Of a stretch of DNA of 64,000 bases, positions 38,740 through 47,872 are shown piece by piece. Both the position numbers and the translations under genes were made by a program. Origin of the DNA: CALKWS01 sp051020515 (lineage in GTDB: Bacteria; Actinomycetota; Actinomycetes; Actinomycetales; Beutenbergiaceae); assembly GCF_051020515.1 (NCBI RefSeq), contig NZ_CP194857.1, positions 992,001 through 1,056,000 on the forward strand. Reading direction: 5' to 3'. The notes under the pieces are model-generated. The model did not search any database and was not told the DNA's origin. It saw only the letters and a list, made by a program, of their open reading frames with translations. The stretch's first letter is position 1. Every line of letters begins with the position of its first letter.

Positions 38740-39972
38740 CCGACCCGGGGCGAGCGGTTCGGGTTCGGGGACCTCCACCTGGTGGCTGTGCACCAGAAAG
38801 TTGTCGATCCGGTCCTTACGGATCATCACCTTCAGCGCCCGGGCATCGCCGCTGGGCTGGCGGCCCTGGGCGAAGTCGCCGAGCACGGTGTGGAAGTTGC
38901 CGGTGTTGACCTCCAGCACCTTCATGGAGAAGAACCGGACCGCTTCCTTGAACCGGCCGGCGTAGGACAGTTCGTTGAACCCCTTCCGGGCCACGTACCC
39001 GGCGTCCCGGCGCCACCTGTTCCATTCGATCGTGGCGGCGTTCTGGTTGTCCTTGGCCTTCCAGGTCTGGTGCTCATAGAGCACGAACCAGAACTTGCCG
39101 TACTCCTGCACGCACGCCCGCACCGAGGCGGCGTCGTTACCCGGGGCCTCCTTCTGCACATGGTCGGAGGCCTTCAGGTCCCCGTAGTGGGCGACGGTGG
39201 GACCGTCACGGAACTGCAGGTCGTAGTCGAACCCGCCGGGGGTCTTGTTCTTCAGGTGCCGCACCCGGTCGGTGTGGCCGCCGGCGTGGAGGAACTCCTC
39301 CAGCCGGTACTCCAGGTAGAAGCCGGGCCACTCGCCCTGGAACCTGTCGGGCCAGGCGGCCCGGTGCATCCGCTGCACCGCGGTGCTGGACATGGTCAGT
39401 TGACCGTCGATGAATACCTCGTTGAACTGCTGCAGGACCTCCAGATGCGGATCGGTCCCCACGTCGCCGGTGCGCAGATAGTGCGCGAAGGAGTCCGCGC
39501 GCACGCTGGTGAGCCGGTTACCGTTCCGGTCCCGACGGCTGAAGGAGCCACGCGCCTGGGCCTGGAACAGATCATTGGAGGACACGTGCGCGGCGGAGTT
39601 GTTCGCCTTCCGCGCCACGTAGGTGTCGGGGTCGAAGTCCACGAAGATCGTGGTGCCTTCGTAGTGGTAGAGGCCGACGAAGCGCGGCCGCAGCCCACCT
39701 TCCCGGAGCAGGTGATGGATGCCGATCCACTGGTTCGGTATCTGGATCCGCTTCTTGAACCCTGGCCAGGGATGGCCCAGATGGTGCACCTGCCGCACCA
39801 GCAACGCGTTGTCCCCGGCTATCAGCACCTTCTCGGAGCCCACCTGCTGCACGTAGACCTCCGGCAGATACCGCCCCAGGATCGCCACGCGCTCGGCCGG
39901 GCGGATCCTGGCGTCGGTGTCCTGGACCACCGTGCCGTCCGGGCCGAGCTGGTCGACCACCTGTGCGCCCAT
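38707..39972 (-). CDS. Putative type II restriction endonuclease
   Basis: 421 residues, placed nine bases downstream of a C5-cytosine methyltransferase on the same strand, the classic type II arrangement. No family is recognised by name. A plausible PD-(D/E)xK core is present: Glu221 in YLEYRLEEF, Asp249/Asp251 in GGFDYDLQF and DLK (265-267) in HYGDLKASD, followed by a strand-rich region. The remainder is basic and polar with many Trp, His and Arg residues, suited to DNA binding. The recognition site cannot be inferred. An alternative is a nicking or other DNA-acting partner of the methylase. Confidence 0.7.
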   Translation of the reverse strand: MGAQVVDQLGPDGTVVQDTDARIRPAERVAILGRYLPEVYVQQVGSEKVLIAGDNALLVRQVHHLGHPWPGFKKRIQIPNQWIGIHHLLREGGLRPRFVGLYHYEGTTIFVDFDPDTYVARKANNSAAHVSSNDLFQAQARGSFSRRDRNGNRLTSVRADSFAHYLRTGDVGTDPHLEVLQQFNEVFIDGQLTMSSTAVQRMHRAAWPDRFQGEWPGFYLEYRLEEFLHAGGHTDRVRHLKNKTPGGFDYDLQFRDGPTVAHYGDLKASDHVQKEAPGNDAASVRACVQEYGKFWFVLYEHQTWKAKDNQNAATIEWNRWRRDAGYVARKGFNELSYAGRFKEAVRFFSMKVLEVNTGNFHTVLGDFAQGRQPSGDARALKVMIRKDRIDNFLVHSHQVEVPEPEPLAPGRLTPRADTTLW

Positions 39973-39981
39973 GCCTGGTTC

Positions 39982-41477
39982 TCAGGCGACGCCGGACTGC
40001 GCCAGGGCCGAGCCGGGCGCCATCGCCACATCGGGGTTGGCCGGCGCCTGCCGCACCGCGCGGGCCAGGCCGGGTGAGCGGTCCTCGACGTCATCGATGG
40101 TGCGCAGCAGGTGTTGGCGCAGCACGTAGTAGGCGGCCCCGACGTTCACCCCGTTGCCCATCTGCCGGTAGGAGGCGGCTGCTGGCTGGTCGCCGAAGGT
40201 GAATCATCGGGCAGGCCCTGCAACCGGGCGGCCTCGCGCGGGGTCAGCCGGCGCCGTTTGTCCCCCAGGATGGTGGTCTGGGTGATCGCGACCAGGGCCG
40301 GCACGTAGGTGGGCTTCTTGGCTCTGATCCCGGAGGGCCGGAAGTGCATGATCGTGGACCCCAGCGACTCGGCGTCCTGGGCCTGCCACTCGAGTTTGCG
40401 TCTCGAGGCCGGGAAGTGGGCCAGGTGCTGATGCCGCTGCAGCCAGCCGTCCAGCACCCGCTGGTGGCTGCGGTAGAACTCGGCGTTCTTCCGCAGGAAG
40501 TTCGCCTTCCACAGCGGGGTCCCCTGCGTGATCTGCGGCTCGGGCAGGAACGCATCGGCCCAGATCGGAAAGCCCGGCAGCGTGGCCACCCGCGGGCGCA
40601 TGATCTGCACGAACTCATCCCACACGCTGATCCACTCGGTCTCGGTGGGGCTGAGCCGGTAGCGCTGCAGGTCCGGGATCTCCTCCTCGCTCAGCAGCGG
40701 TAGATCGGACCGCAGATCCCACCGGTGCGGGTCCCAGAGGCCGCCGTCGGGCCGGGCCACCGGCCGGTTGGGCACCACGGGCTCGTCCCAGGACTGCGCC
40801 CACGCCCGGCGCGGCCCCACGTAGGTTCCGGTGATGAAGACCCGGTCACGCACCTGCGGGCGTCCGCCCAGCTCGGGTGGGAGCAGGTGCGGGGAGAAGA
40901 TCGTGGGGGTGGTCGAGACCTGGTAGCCCAGGTCCCGCAGGGTGCGGATGATGGTGGCCCAGGTGTCGCGGTGCCGCGGCCCGGCCAGGTTGCGCACGTT
41001 CTCCAGCAGGATCGCGGTGGGCCGGCGTTCTTCCAGCACCCGGGCGATGTTGAAGAACAGCGTGCCGCGGGTCTCCTCCATCCCCTTCTGGAAGCCGGAC
41101 TTGGAGAACGGTTGGCAGGGGAAGCCGGCGGCCAGCACGTCATGGTCGGGCACGTCCATGCGTTCGGCGGTGAGCGGGATGATGTCCCCGTGCACGCCCA
41201 TGTTCCAGTTGTCGCGGTACACCCGGGCGGCCCCCGGGTCGATCTCGGAGGCGAATGTGGCCCGCCCGCCCAGGGCGCCGAGGACGGCGTGGAACCCGCC
41301 GACGCCGGCGAAGAGGTCGACGAAGTCGAACGCCGCCTCACCACTACCGCCCAGCATGCTGGCCAGCTTACCCCGCTCAACGGCCGGTCCCGGCTCGCCC
41401 ACGCCCACGACACCCGACGACGGCGCAGCCTCCGCCCGTTCACGCTTCCCCCCGGGCGGGCAGGACACAGCGGTCAT
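39982..41477 (-). CDS. DNA (cytosine-5-)-methyltransferase (apparent -1 frameshift near 3' end)
   Basis: S-adenosylmethionine-dependent C5 methylase. Motif I VDLFAGVGGF (53-62), motif IV GFPCQPFSKSG with catalytic Cys121, motif VI LLENV (158-162) and motif VIII QVRDRVFI are in frame. Motifs IX-X follow a break: one added base at 40202-40203 gives LPDDFTFGDQPAAASYRQMGNGVN and reads to a stop at 39982-39984. Corrected length is about 498 residues, long because of an extended target-recognition region between VIII and IX. ATG 41477 is chosen for GAGGAG five bases upstream. It should protect the host from the endonuclease encoded next to it. Confidence 0.9.
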
Positions 41478-41628
41478 CGACACTCCTCGGCTTTCGTCAG
41501 CAACGAGATCGACCGTATGCCCCAACTGTGACATCGCCGCCGGCGAAGTCCCCGGCGAATCCGCTGTCGAACGAGCGGCTGGTGATCCGGTGGCTCATCC
41601 CGGGGACCCCGGCGCGGTGGACGCGGGA

Positions 41629-42636
41629 TCAGTACAGGAAGTAGGGGAAGAAGTCCGGGTTGTGGGAGTGCACGATCGCGAGGAAAACGATGACGTCGAA
41701 GAGCAGGTGCACGATCACCACGTAGGTCAGCGAGCGGGTCTTGGTGAAGATGTAGCCCTGCAGCAGCGCGAACGGTGCGGTCAGCAGCGGGCCCCAGTGG
41801 GTGTAGCCCAGTTCGTAGAGGAAGGAGACGAAGATGATGGCCTGCAGGATGTTGGCCGTCCACATCGGAAAGTGGCGGCGCAGCAGCACGAAGCAGGTGC
41901 AGATGAAGAACAGTTCATCCCAGGTGCCCACGTAGTTCACGCCGATGAAGAAGCGGACCAACTCGCTGGTGTCGGTGATGGCCGGCCAGTTCTGGTACGC
42001 CCCGGATCGGATGAAGTAGAACGGCAGGATCAGCCAGCCCAGGAACGGGACCAGCAGCATGTATCCCTTCTGCACCGGGGTCCATTTGCGGTGGCCCCGC
42101 CAGGGGAACCGGATCGCCTTGCGCCGGTAGATCAGCCGGTCGATCAGGAACGGGGTGGCCACCGCGAGCGCCAGCACGATCCCGATCGTGAAGAACCGGT
42201 CCCAACTCACGTCGGCCGCCACCGATGTGGTGGACACGATCGTGATACCCACGCCGATCAGCAGCAGGTCCTTGGCCAGGCCGCGGTCCACCAGGTAGGC
42301 CGCCCCCAGGCTGGCGATCAGCACCGCATGGCCGGGCCAACCCACCTCGACGCCGAAGAGCAGGAACGCCGACAGGCTCACCCCGAATGCCGGAAGCAGT
42401 TTGCGATGCCAGCCCGGCGGTACCACGTCCATGTCATGGACGGCATCGGCGGCGGTCGCGGGCCGACCGTCGGCGCTCCCGGCACGGTCGGTACCCTCGT
42501 AACCGGACGCGGTCACCCGATCACCGTCGCGGCGAGGACGCACGTCCGCCTCGATATCGGTGGAGCCGTGGTCACCATCGGGGTCCGATACCGCGGGCGA
42601 GGAAGGCACGCCCACAGTCTGCCAGGGATCGGGCAT
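41629..42636 (-). CDS. CPBP family intramembrane protease
   Basis: 335 residues with a polar 75-residue N-terminal extension and about seven membrane segments. CPBP/CAAX-protease features: WDELFFICTC (in place of EExxxR), FLYELGYTHWGP (the FxxxH-like motif) and HLLFDVIVFLA (HxxxD-like). The first motif has a single Glu preceded by Asp, so catalytic competence is uncertain. Bacterial members process membrane proteins or confer bacteriocin self-immunity. Upstream of the methylase by about 150 bases on the same strand; no functional link is evident. Confidence 0.72.
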   Translation of the reverse strand: MPDPWQTVGVPSSPAVSDPDGDHGSTDIEADVRPRRDGDRVTASGYEGTDRAGSADGRPATAADAVHDMDVVPPGWHRKLLPAFGVSLSAFLLFGVEVGWPGHAVLIASLGAAYLVDRGLAKDLLLIGVGITIVSTTSVAADVSWDRFFTIGIVLALAVATPFLIDRLIYRRKAIRFPWRGHRKWTPVQKGYMLLVPFLGWLILPFYFIRSGAYQNWPAITDTSELVRFFIGVNYVGTWDELFFICTCFVLLRRHFPMWTANILQAIIFVSFLYELGYTHWGPLLTAPFALLQGYIFTKTRSLTYVVIVHLLFDVIVFLAIVHSHNPDFFPYFLY

Positions 42637-42749
42637 GCCGCCAGACCGGCACAGGCGACCTCAGGTGAGCCCCGCCGTCGTGCATCCTGCACGCGGGGTG
42701 CACCTCGTCGTCGTCCGTGCTGCCGGCAGGCCGACCACCCCCTACCCGG

Positions 42750-43604
42750 CTATTCCACCCAGCCGAGTTCGGCCCGCAGGGCGGCAGGAAGGATGTGGTC
42801 CACCCGGTCCAGCACATACGTGGGCCGGTGGGCGGGTTCGGTGTCGGCCACCTCGTCGGCCGTGGAGTCCCCGGTCAGCACCATCGCCGAAGGCATGCTG
42901 GCGTCGGCCGCCATCCGGATGTCGGTGTGCAACCGGTCCCCCACCATCAGGGCGTTGACAGGGTCCACATCGAGGCCGGCGAGCGCGGCGGTGAGCATGT
43001 CCGGATCCGGCTTGCCCACGTTCTTGCTCAGCTTCACCCCGGTGCACGCCTCGATCGCCGCGACGATCGCGGCGGCGTCGGGTTCCCCGCGTCCGCCCGG
43101 GAAGGGGCAGTACCGATCCGGGTTGGTGGTGACCAGGATCGCTCGGCCGTGGAACCACAGCGCATCGAAGGCGATCTGCAGTTTGGCGTAGGTGAAGGTG
43201 CGGTCGTAGGAGGCGATCACGATGTCGATCTGGGCCGGATCGTCGGTGATCGCGATACCGGCCTCACCCAACGCCCGCACGAGTGGCTCCTCGGCGATCG
43301 GGAAGACCTTCGCCTGCGGGTGATGGGTCTGCAGCCACCGTGTCATCGTCACCACGGTGTTGACGATCTCGTCCTCGGCGGTGGGCAGGCCGAGCCGGTC
43401 CAGTTTCTCGGCGTACTGCCCCGGGTCCTTGGTGGGGTTGTTGGACAGGAACCGCACCGGCAGTCCCCGCCGGCGCAGTTCGGTGATCAACCGGGTGGCC
43501 CCGGGCAGCATCTCCTCACCCAGGTAGACCGTGCCGTCCATGTCGAAGATGTAGGCCTCGAAGAGGCCGGTGGGGGCGGGTCCGGGGAGGACTGGGCCGG
43601 GCAT
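42750..43604 (-). CDS. HAD-IIA family hydrolase (NagD-like phosphatase)
   Basis: 284 residues. IFDMDGTVYLGEE (nucleophile Asp21, Asp23), FLSNNPTKDPGQYAEKL (motif II with the C2-cap entry), GKPDPDMLTAAL and MVGDRLHTDIRMA place it in the NagD/PGP branch. Such enzymes dephosphorylate small phosphates, including 2-phosphoglycolate and glycerol phosphate. AAGGAG lies five bases before ATG 43604. It is divergent from glpD, with about 150 bases between; a role with glycerol phosphate is possible on that basis. Confidence 0.88.
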   Translation of the reverse strand: MPGPVLPGPAPTGLFEAYIFDMDGTVYLGEEMLPGATRLITELRRRGLPVRFLSNNPTKDPGQYAEKLDRLGLPTAEDEIVNTVVTMTRWLQTHHPQAKVFPIAEEPLVRALGEAGIAITDDPAQIDIVIASYDRTFTYAKLQIAFDALWFHGRAILVTTNPDRYCPFPGGRGEPDAAAIVAAIEACTGVKLSKNVGKPDPDMLTAALAGLDVDPVNALMVGDRLHTDIRMAADASMPSAMVLTGDSTADEVADTEPAHRPTYVLDRVDHILPAALRAELGWVE

Positions 43605-43753
43605 GGGACTCCTTGGTCGGCGGGGTGGCCACGTTGCTCGGCAGGGCGGCCGCGTTGCACAAAGGGTGCGATTAGGAGAAACATAGGGCACAGTCCGGCC
43701 CGGGGTTGCGTGTACCCCGGGCTCGTGTCCGTGCGAGCCGTGGAGGAACTGCC

Positions 43754-45482
43754 TTGTTCTCAGCCTTGACCCCCCGAAGCAGGGCTGATGCTCTGGCCGC
43801 GCTGGGTACCGAGCAGTTGGACGTGCTGGTGATCGGCGGTGGGGTCACCGGCGCCGGGGTCGCGGTGGACGCCGTCACCCGGGGCCTGCGCACCGGGATC
43901 GTGGATATGCAGGACTGGGCCGGCGGTACCTCCGCCTGGTCATCGAAACTGGTACATGGCGGGCTTCGCTACCTGTACAACCTGGATTTCAAACTGGTTG
44001 CCGAGGGGCTGCGGGAGCGCGCGCTGCTGCTGACCACCACCGCCCCGCACCTGGTCCAGGCCCAACCGTTCCTGTGGCCGCTGAAGCGCCGGGTGATCGA
44101 ACGGGCCTACTCCGCGGTGGGGGTGGGCATGTACGACGCGATGGCCGTGGCCGGATTCCGCGGGCGGGCGGTGCCGCTGCAGAAGCACTACTCCAAGCGG
44201 GGCGCGCTGCAGTTGTTCCCCGACATCCGCCCGGACGAACTCATCGGTGCGATCCGCTTCTACGACGCCCGGGTCGATGACGCCCGGCTGGTCACCACCC
44301 TGGTCCGCACCGCCCAGTCCTACGGTGCTCACGCCGCCTCGCGCACCCAGATGGTGGACCTGATCAAGGACGGCCCCCGCGTGGTCGGCGCCGAGGTGGT
44401 GGACCTGGAGACCGGTCAGCGTCACCGCGTCTACGCCAAGCACGTCATCAACGCCACCGGGGTGTGGACCGAGGACACCGAGGCCCTGGCCACCGATGAG
44501 GCCAAGGTGCGGGTGCTGATGTCCAAGGGCATCCACATCGTGGTGCCGCGCCACCGGATCCGGGGCAGGGCCGGGATCTTCCTGCGGACCGAGAAGTCGG
44601 TGCTGTTCATCATCCCCTGGCAGCGGTACTGGATCATCGGCACCACCGACACCCCCTGGAGCGAGGAGCCGCTGCGGCCGGTGGCCACCCGCCCGGACGT
44701 GGACTACCTGCTCGAGCACGCCAACGGGGTGCTGCGCTCGGAGTTGACCTTCGAGGACATCATCGGTGTCTACGCCGGGCTGCGCCCGCTCGTGCAGCCA
44801 AGCGAGGACGCCGCCTCCACCAAGATCTCCCGCGACCACACCGTGCTGGAGGTGGCACCGGGGATGACGGTGATCACCGGTGGCAAACTCACCTCGTACC
44901 GGCTGATGGCCGAGCACGCGGTGGATAACGCGATCGGCCCCGAGCGTGCCAAGGCCCGCCCCTCGGTCACCGCCCGCACCCCGCTGGTGGGCGCCAGCGG
45001 GCTGGAGGCGATCACCGCCCAGGCCGGCCGGATCGGCGCCCGGCACGGGTGGACCGGTGACCGGTTGCAGCACCTGCTGGGCCGTTACGGCACCGAACTG
45101 GCCCAGATCAGCGCAGCGGTGCAGGACGACCCGGGCCTGGGTGAGCCCCTGGCCGCCGCGCCTGCGTACCTGCGCGCGGAAGTGGCCTGGGCGATCACCC
45201 ACGGGGGGAGCCCTGCACCTGGAGGACATCCTGCAGCGGCGGGTCCGGCTGTTCTATGAGTCCCGCGACCGCGGCTTGGCGGCGCTGCCCGAGATCGCCG
45301 ACATCGCCGCCCCGTTACTGGGTTGGGACGCCGAGACCAGGGCCGCCGAGATCGACTCCTACCGGGCACTGGCCCGGGCCGAGGAGGAGGCGCTGTCCAC
45401 CCTGGCCGACGACGACGCCGTCCGGGCCCGCACCCAGGCACCCGAGCGGGTGCCGCTGGCCCCGATGGGCCGGGAGGGCTGA
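43754..45482 (+). CDS. glpD: Glycerol-3-phosphate dehydrogenase, FAD-dependent (apparent +1 frameshift)
   Basis: Oxidises sn-glycerol-3-phosphate to dihydroxyacetone phosphate at the membrane. VIGGGVTGAGVAVDA (27-41) is the FAD Rossmann site, WSSKLVHGGLRYL binds substrate and flavin, and PWQRYWIIGTTDTPW is conserved in GlpD. The frame breaks in the G6 run 45203-45208; removing one G gives ITHGGALHLEDILQRRVRLFYE and continues to 45482, about 575 residues. Start TTG 43754 is chosen because GGAGG lies seven bases upstream; the open frame extends further back but without family similarity. Divergent from the HAD gene. Confidence 0.93.
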
Positions 45483-45980
45483 GGCTCTGATGGTGCGTGC
45501 GGACCTGGCAGATCTGGCGGGCCTGGCTGCACCGGATGCTCCTGGCCGACTGCGTGGCGGCGCTGGCGCGCACCTTGGAACTGTGCTGAGCGACTGAGTC
45601 GCAGGGCCGGCCCCGGCGATCGCGTGCAGAATCACACCGGTGACCAGGCCGGTGTGGCCGGCAAGAACCGCCACCACGCAAATCGAGCGCCGGCCGGCAA
45701 GTACGGCATGAAGTTTCGGGTTTTCACGGTGTTCATGCTGCTCACCCGGTTCCGGAAGGCGATGGGGCCCGCCGTGGGGTTGCAGATCGCCCTCGATGCC
45801 GATCTGGAGAACCCACACCTTGAGGCGGACCCGACCAACCCCACCGGCGCCAGCGGTCGTACAAACCTTGGGCAACGCCGCAAATAGCATGGGACGGTGG
45901 GGCGCGGCACACATGGTGCGGCATCACCTGAGGCACAGCCGCCGGCCCCGTGGCCGCGGCGCGACGCAACGGAGGCGAAC
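45483..45980. other. 498-base stretch without a confident gene
   Basis: Between glpD and the cupin gene. A 35-codon ORF at 45490-45597 (start MVRADLADLAGLA) and an 87-codon ORF at 45624-45887 have no family resemblance, weak ribosome-binding sites and unremarkable codon patterns. The part at 45640-45740 is somewhat richer in A and T than its surroundings. No repeat, insertion sequence end or RNA gene is visible. Confidence 0.5.
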
Positions 45981-46373
45981 GTGGTGGAGAACGTCCCGCA
46001 ACCAGATCTCGCCGGCGGGGTGCGCAATGCGCTGACCGCGCTGGTCCAGATCGCCGAGCCCTGGCAGCCCCATCGGCTCGCCAGCATCAATGACTACGAC
46101 CTCAAAGTGGTCAAGATCATGGGGGAGTTCGTCTGGCACAGTCATCCCGCCACGGACGAGTTGTTCTACGTCCTGTCCGGGGAGTTGACGATCAGTCTGC
46201 GCGATGGCGACGTGCGTCTGGGGCCGCACGACACCTTCGTCGTCCCCGCCGGTGTGGAGCACCGCCCGTACGCGGAGCAGGAAGTGCTCGCCATGCTCAT
46301 CGAACCCCGGGGCACGGTGAACACCGGTGATGCCGGCGGAGTGATGACATCCGCGCTGCGCGAACTCCGGTGA
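45981..46373 (+). CDS. Cupin-domain protein
   Basis: 130 residues, single cupin barrel. Motif 1 GEFVWHSHPATDELFYVLSG supplies His53, His55 and Glu60; motif 2 PHDTFVVPAGVEHRP supplies His94, giving a complete 3His-1Glu metal site. Start GTG 45981 follows GGAGG by five bases, although the open frame begins earlier. Members of this small soluble group bind metal and act as isomerases, oxygenases or ligand binders; no specific activity can be assigned. It precedes the split-barrel protein by 67 bases on the same strand. Confidence 0.85.
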   Translation: MVENVPQPDLAGGVRNALTALVQIAEPWQPHRLASINDYDLKVVKIMGEFVWHSHPATDELFYVLSGELTISLRDGDVRLGPHDTFVVPAGVEHRPYAEQEVLAMLIEPRGTVNTGDAGGVMTSALRELR

Positions 46374-46440
46374 TGAGTCGGTCGCGGCTCCGGCCGATGA
46401 CGAGGCGGACGGGGCCGGCCACGCGCGAGACACTGTCACC

Positions 46441-46995
46441 ATGCGTGGGCTGAGGCGACGTTTCTTCGGGCGGGTCGGGCTGCTGTACCGGCGCTGGGCC
46501 AGGCGGCGGATGGTCACCGACCCGCGGGCGATGGTGGACCGCGCGTGGGGCATCGTGCGTGCCAAGCGCTACTGCCTCATGATCACCGAATCCCCCGGCG
46601 GCCCGGTCGCCCGCGTCATCGAGCCGGTCGCCCGGGCTGCCGACGGCACGCTCTGGTTCGGCACCGATCCCGGTTCCCGCAAGGTCTCCCATATCCGGCG
46701 GTCAGCGAGGTGCCTGCTGGTGTTCCAGGACGATCGGCGCCGGGCGTGCGTGACGCTGGAATGCGACGCCAAGATCGTCGGTGCGGACGCACCCATCCGG
46801 TTCCGCCACTTCTTCCGGGCGTTCTGGCCCGGTGGCCCCGGACCGGACTACGTCAACGTGGTCTGCACCCCCACGGCCATGGAGATCTGGGACGGGCTGG
46901 CCGTGATCGCGCCGGAGCCCTTCGGCCGCCGCCAGGCCCGGCTGGAGTTTCGCGACGGTCGGTGGGAACTCATCCCGGCGCCGGCACCACGGTAG
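46441..46995 (+). CDS. Pyridoxamine 5'-phosphate oxidase-like (FMN split-barrel) protein
   Basis: 184 residues with the split-barrel pattern: RYCLMITESP (strand 1), GTLWFGTDPGSRKVSHIRR (FMN phosphate-contact segment) and CLLVFQDDRRRACVTLECDA. A basic N-terminal segment (RGLRRRFFGR) comes before the domain. Family members are general-stress FMN or F420-binding proteins or oxidases of unknown substrate. There is no PNPOx C-terminal dimer domain, so pyridoxamine oxidation is unlikely. Confidence 0.75.
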   Translation: MRGLRRRFFGRVGLLYRRWARRRMVTDPRAMVDRAWGIVRAKRYCLMITESPGGPVARVIEPVARAADGTLWFGTDPGSRKVSHIRRSARCLLVFQDDRRRACVTLECDAKIVGADAPIRFRHFFRAFWPGGPGPDYVNVVCTPTAMEIWDGLAVIAPEPFGRRQARLEFRDGRWELIPAPAPR

Positions 46996-47085
46996 GCGGC
47001 AGCAGCGCACAACTCCCGACCGCTGCGCATCCCGATCGAACACGGGGGCTCAGAGCTCGGGCGTCGGACGGGCGATAATGGAACG

Positions 47086-47718
47086 GTGACCACCCGATAC
47101 CTGACCCTCGCCACCGACGGTGAGGCGGAGATCGAGGTCAAGCGCTCCCGCTTCCTGTGCACCCTGGCCCGGGTGAGCACCGAGGAGGCGGCCCGGACCG
47201 TCGTCGAGGGGCTGCGCAAGCGGCACTGGGATGCCGCTCACCACTGCTCGGCGTTCGTGCTCGGTCCCGATGCGGGCGTGCAACGGTCCTCCGACGATGG
47301 CGAGCCGGCCGGAACCGCCGGGGCACCGATGCTGGAGGTACTGCGGGGCCGGGAGGTCTCCGACGTGGTGGCGGTGGTGACCCGCTGGTTCGGCGGGGTG
47401 CTGCTGGGCACCGGAGGCTTGATCCGCGCCTACTCCGACGCCGTCCGGGCGGGCCTGGACGAGGCCGGGCTGGTGGCCCGGGAACTGCTCATGGAGTACA
47501 CCCTGGAGCTGGACCACGCCACCGCCGGGAAGGTGGAGGCGGACCTGCGGGCCCGGGGTGTGCAGGTACTCGACACCACCTACTCCGCCGCGGCCACGCT
47601 GCGTCTGGGAGTGCCAGGGGAGCGATCCGAGGGGCTGGGCGCCCTGGTCGCCGAGCTCACCGGTGGAACGGTGGAACCGGTGCCGGCGGGCTCCACCTGG
47701 GTGGACACCCCTGCCTGA
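47086..47718 (+). CDS. YigZ/IMPACT family protein
   Basis: 210 residues from GTG 47086. The UPF0029 N-terminal domain shows KRSRFLCTLARV, HHCSAFVLG, SDDGEPAGTAGAPMLEVL and VTRWFGGVLLGTGGLIRAY, the family's most conserved blocks. A C-terminal DUF1949 domain follows (about 135-205). IMPACT proteins bind translation factors in eukaryotes; the bacterial role is unsettled. Confidence 0.93.
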   Translation: MTTRYLTLATDGEAEIEVKRSRFLCTLARVSTEEAARTVVEGLRKRHWDAAHHCSAFVLGPDAGVQRSSDDGEPAGTAGAPMLEVLRGREVSDVVAVVTRWFGGVLLGTGGLIRAYSDAVRAGLDEAGLVARELLMEYTLELDHATAGKVEADLRARGVQVLDTTYSAAATLRLGVPGERSEGLGALVAELTGGTVEPVPAGSTWVDTPA

Positions 47719-47840
47719 GTAAGCGTCCTGGCCGGCGGCCCGCAACCCCGGCACCTGAGCACGGCAGCCGTCGCCGGCCTCCGCCGGCGCCGCCACCCCC
47801 TTCGGGCTGCCGACATGCTGATCAGCGATAGGCTCCACAG

Positions 47841-47860
47841 GTACACCGAAGTACACCGAT
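47841..47860 (+). repeat. Tandem 10-base repeat before glutamate dehydrogenase
   Basis: GTACACCGA occurs at 47841-47849 and again at 47851-47859, a head-to-tail pair with 10-base period ending 13 bases before the ATG. One helical turn spacing suits a protein-binding site, but the location so near the start could also be coincidental leader sequence. Confidence 0.4.
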
Positions 47861-47872
47861 CAGGGGTAGAAG

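Noticed and set aside
45490..45887. Two small ORFs after glpD (45490-45597 and 45624-45887)
   Set aside because: No recognisable domain, weak initiation signals and composition no different from shadow ORFs. Reported only as part of an unassigned stretch.
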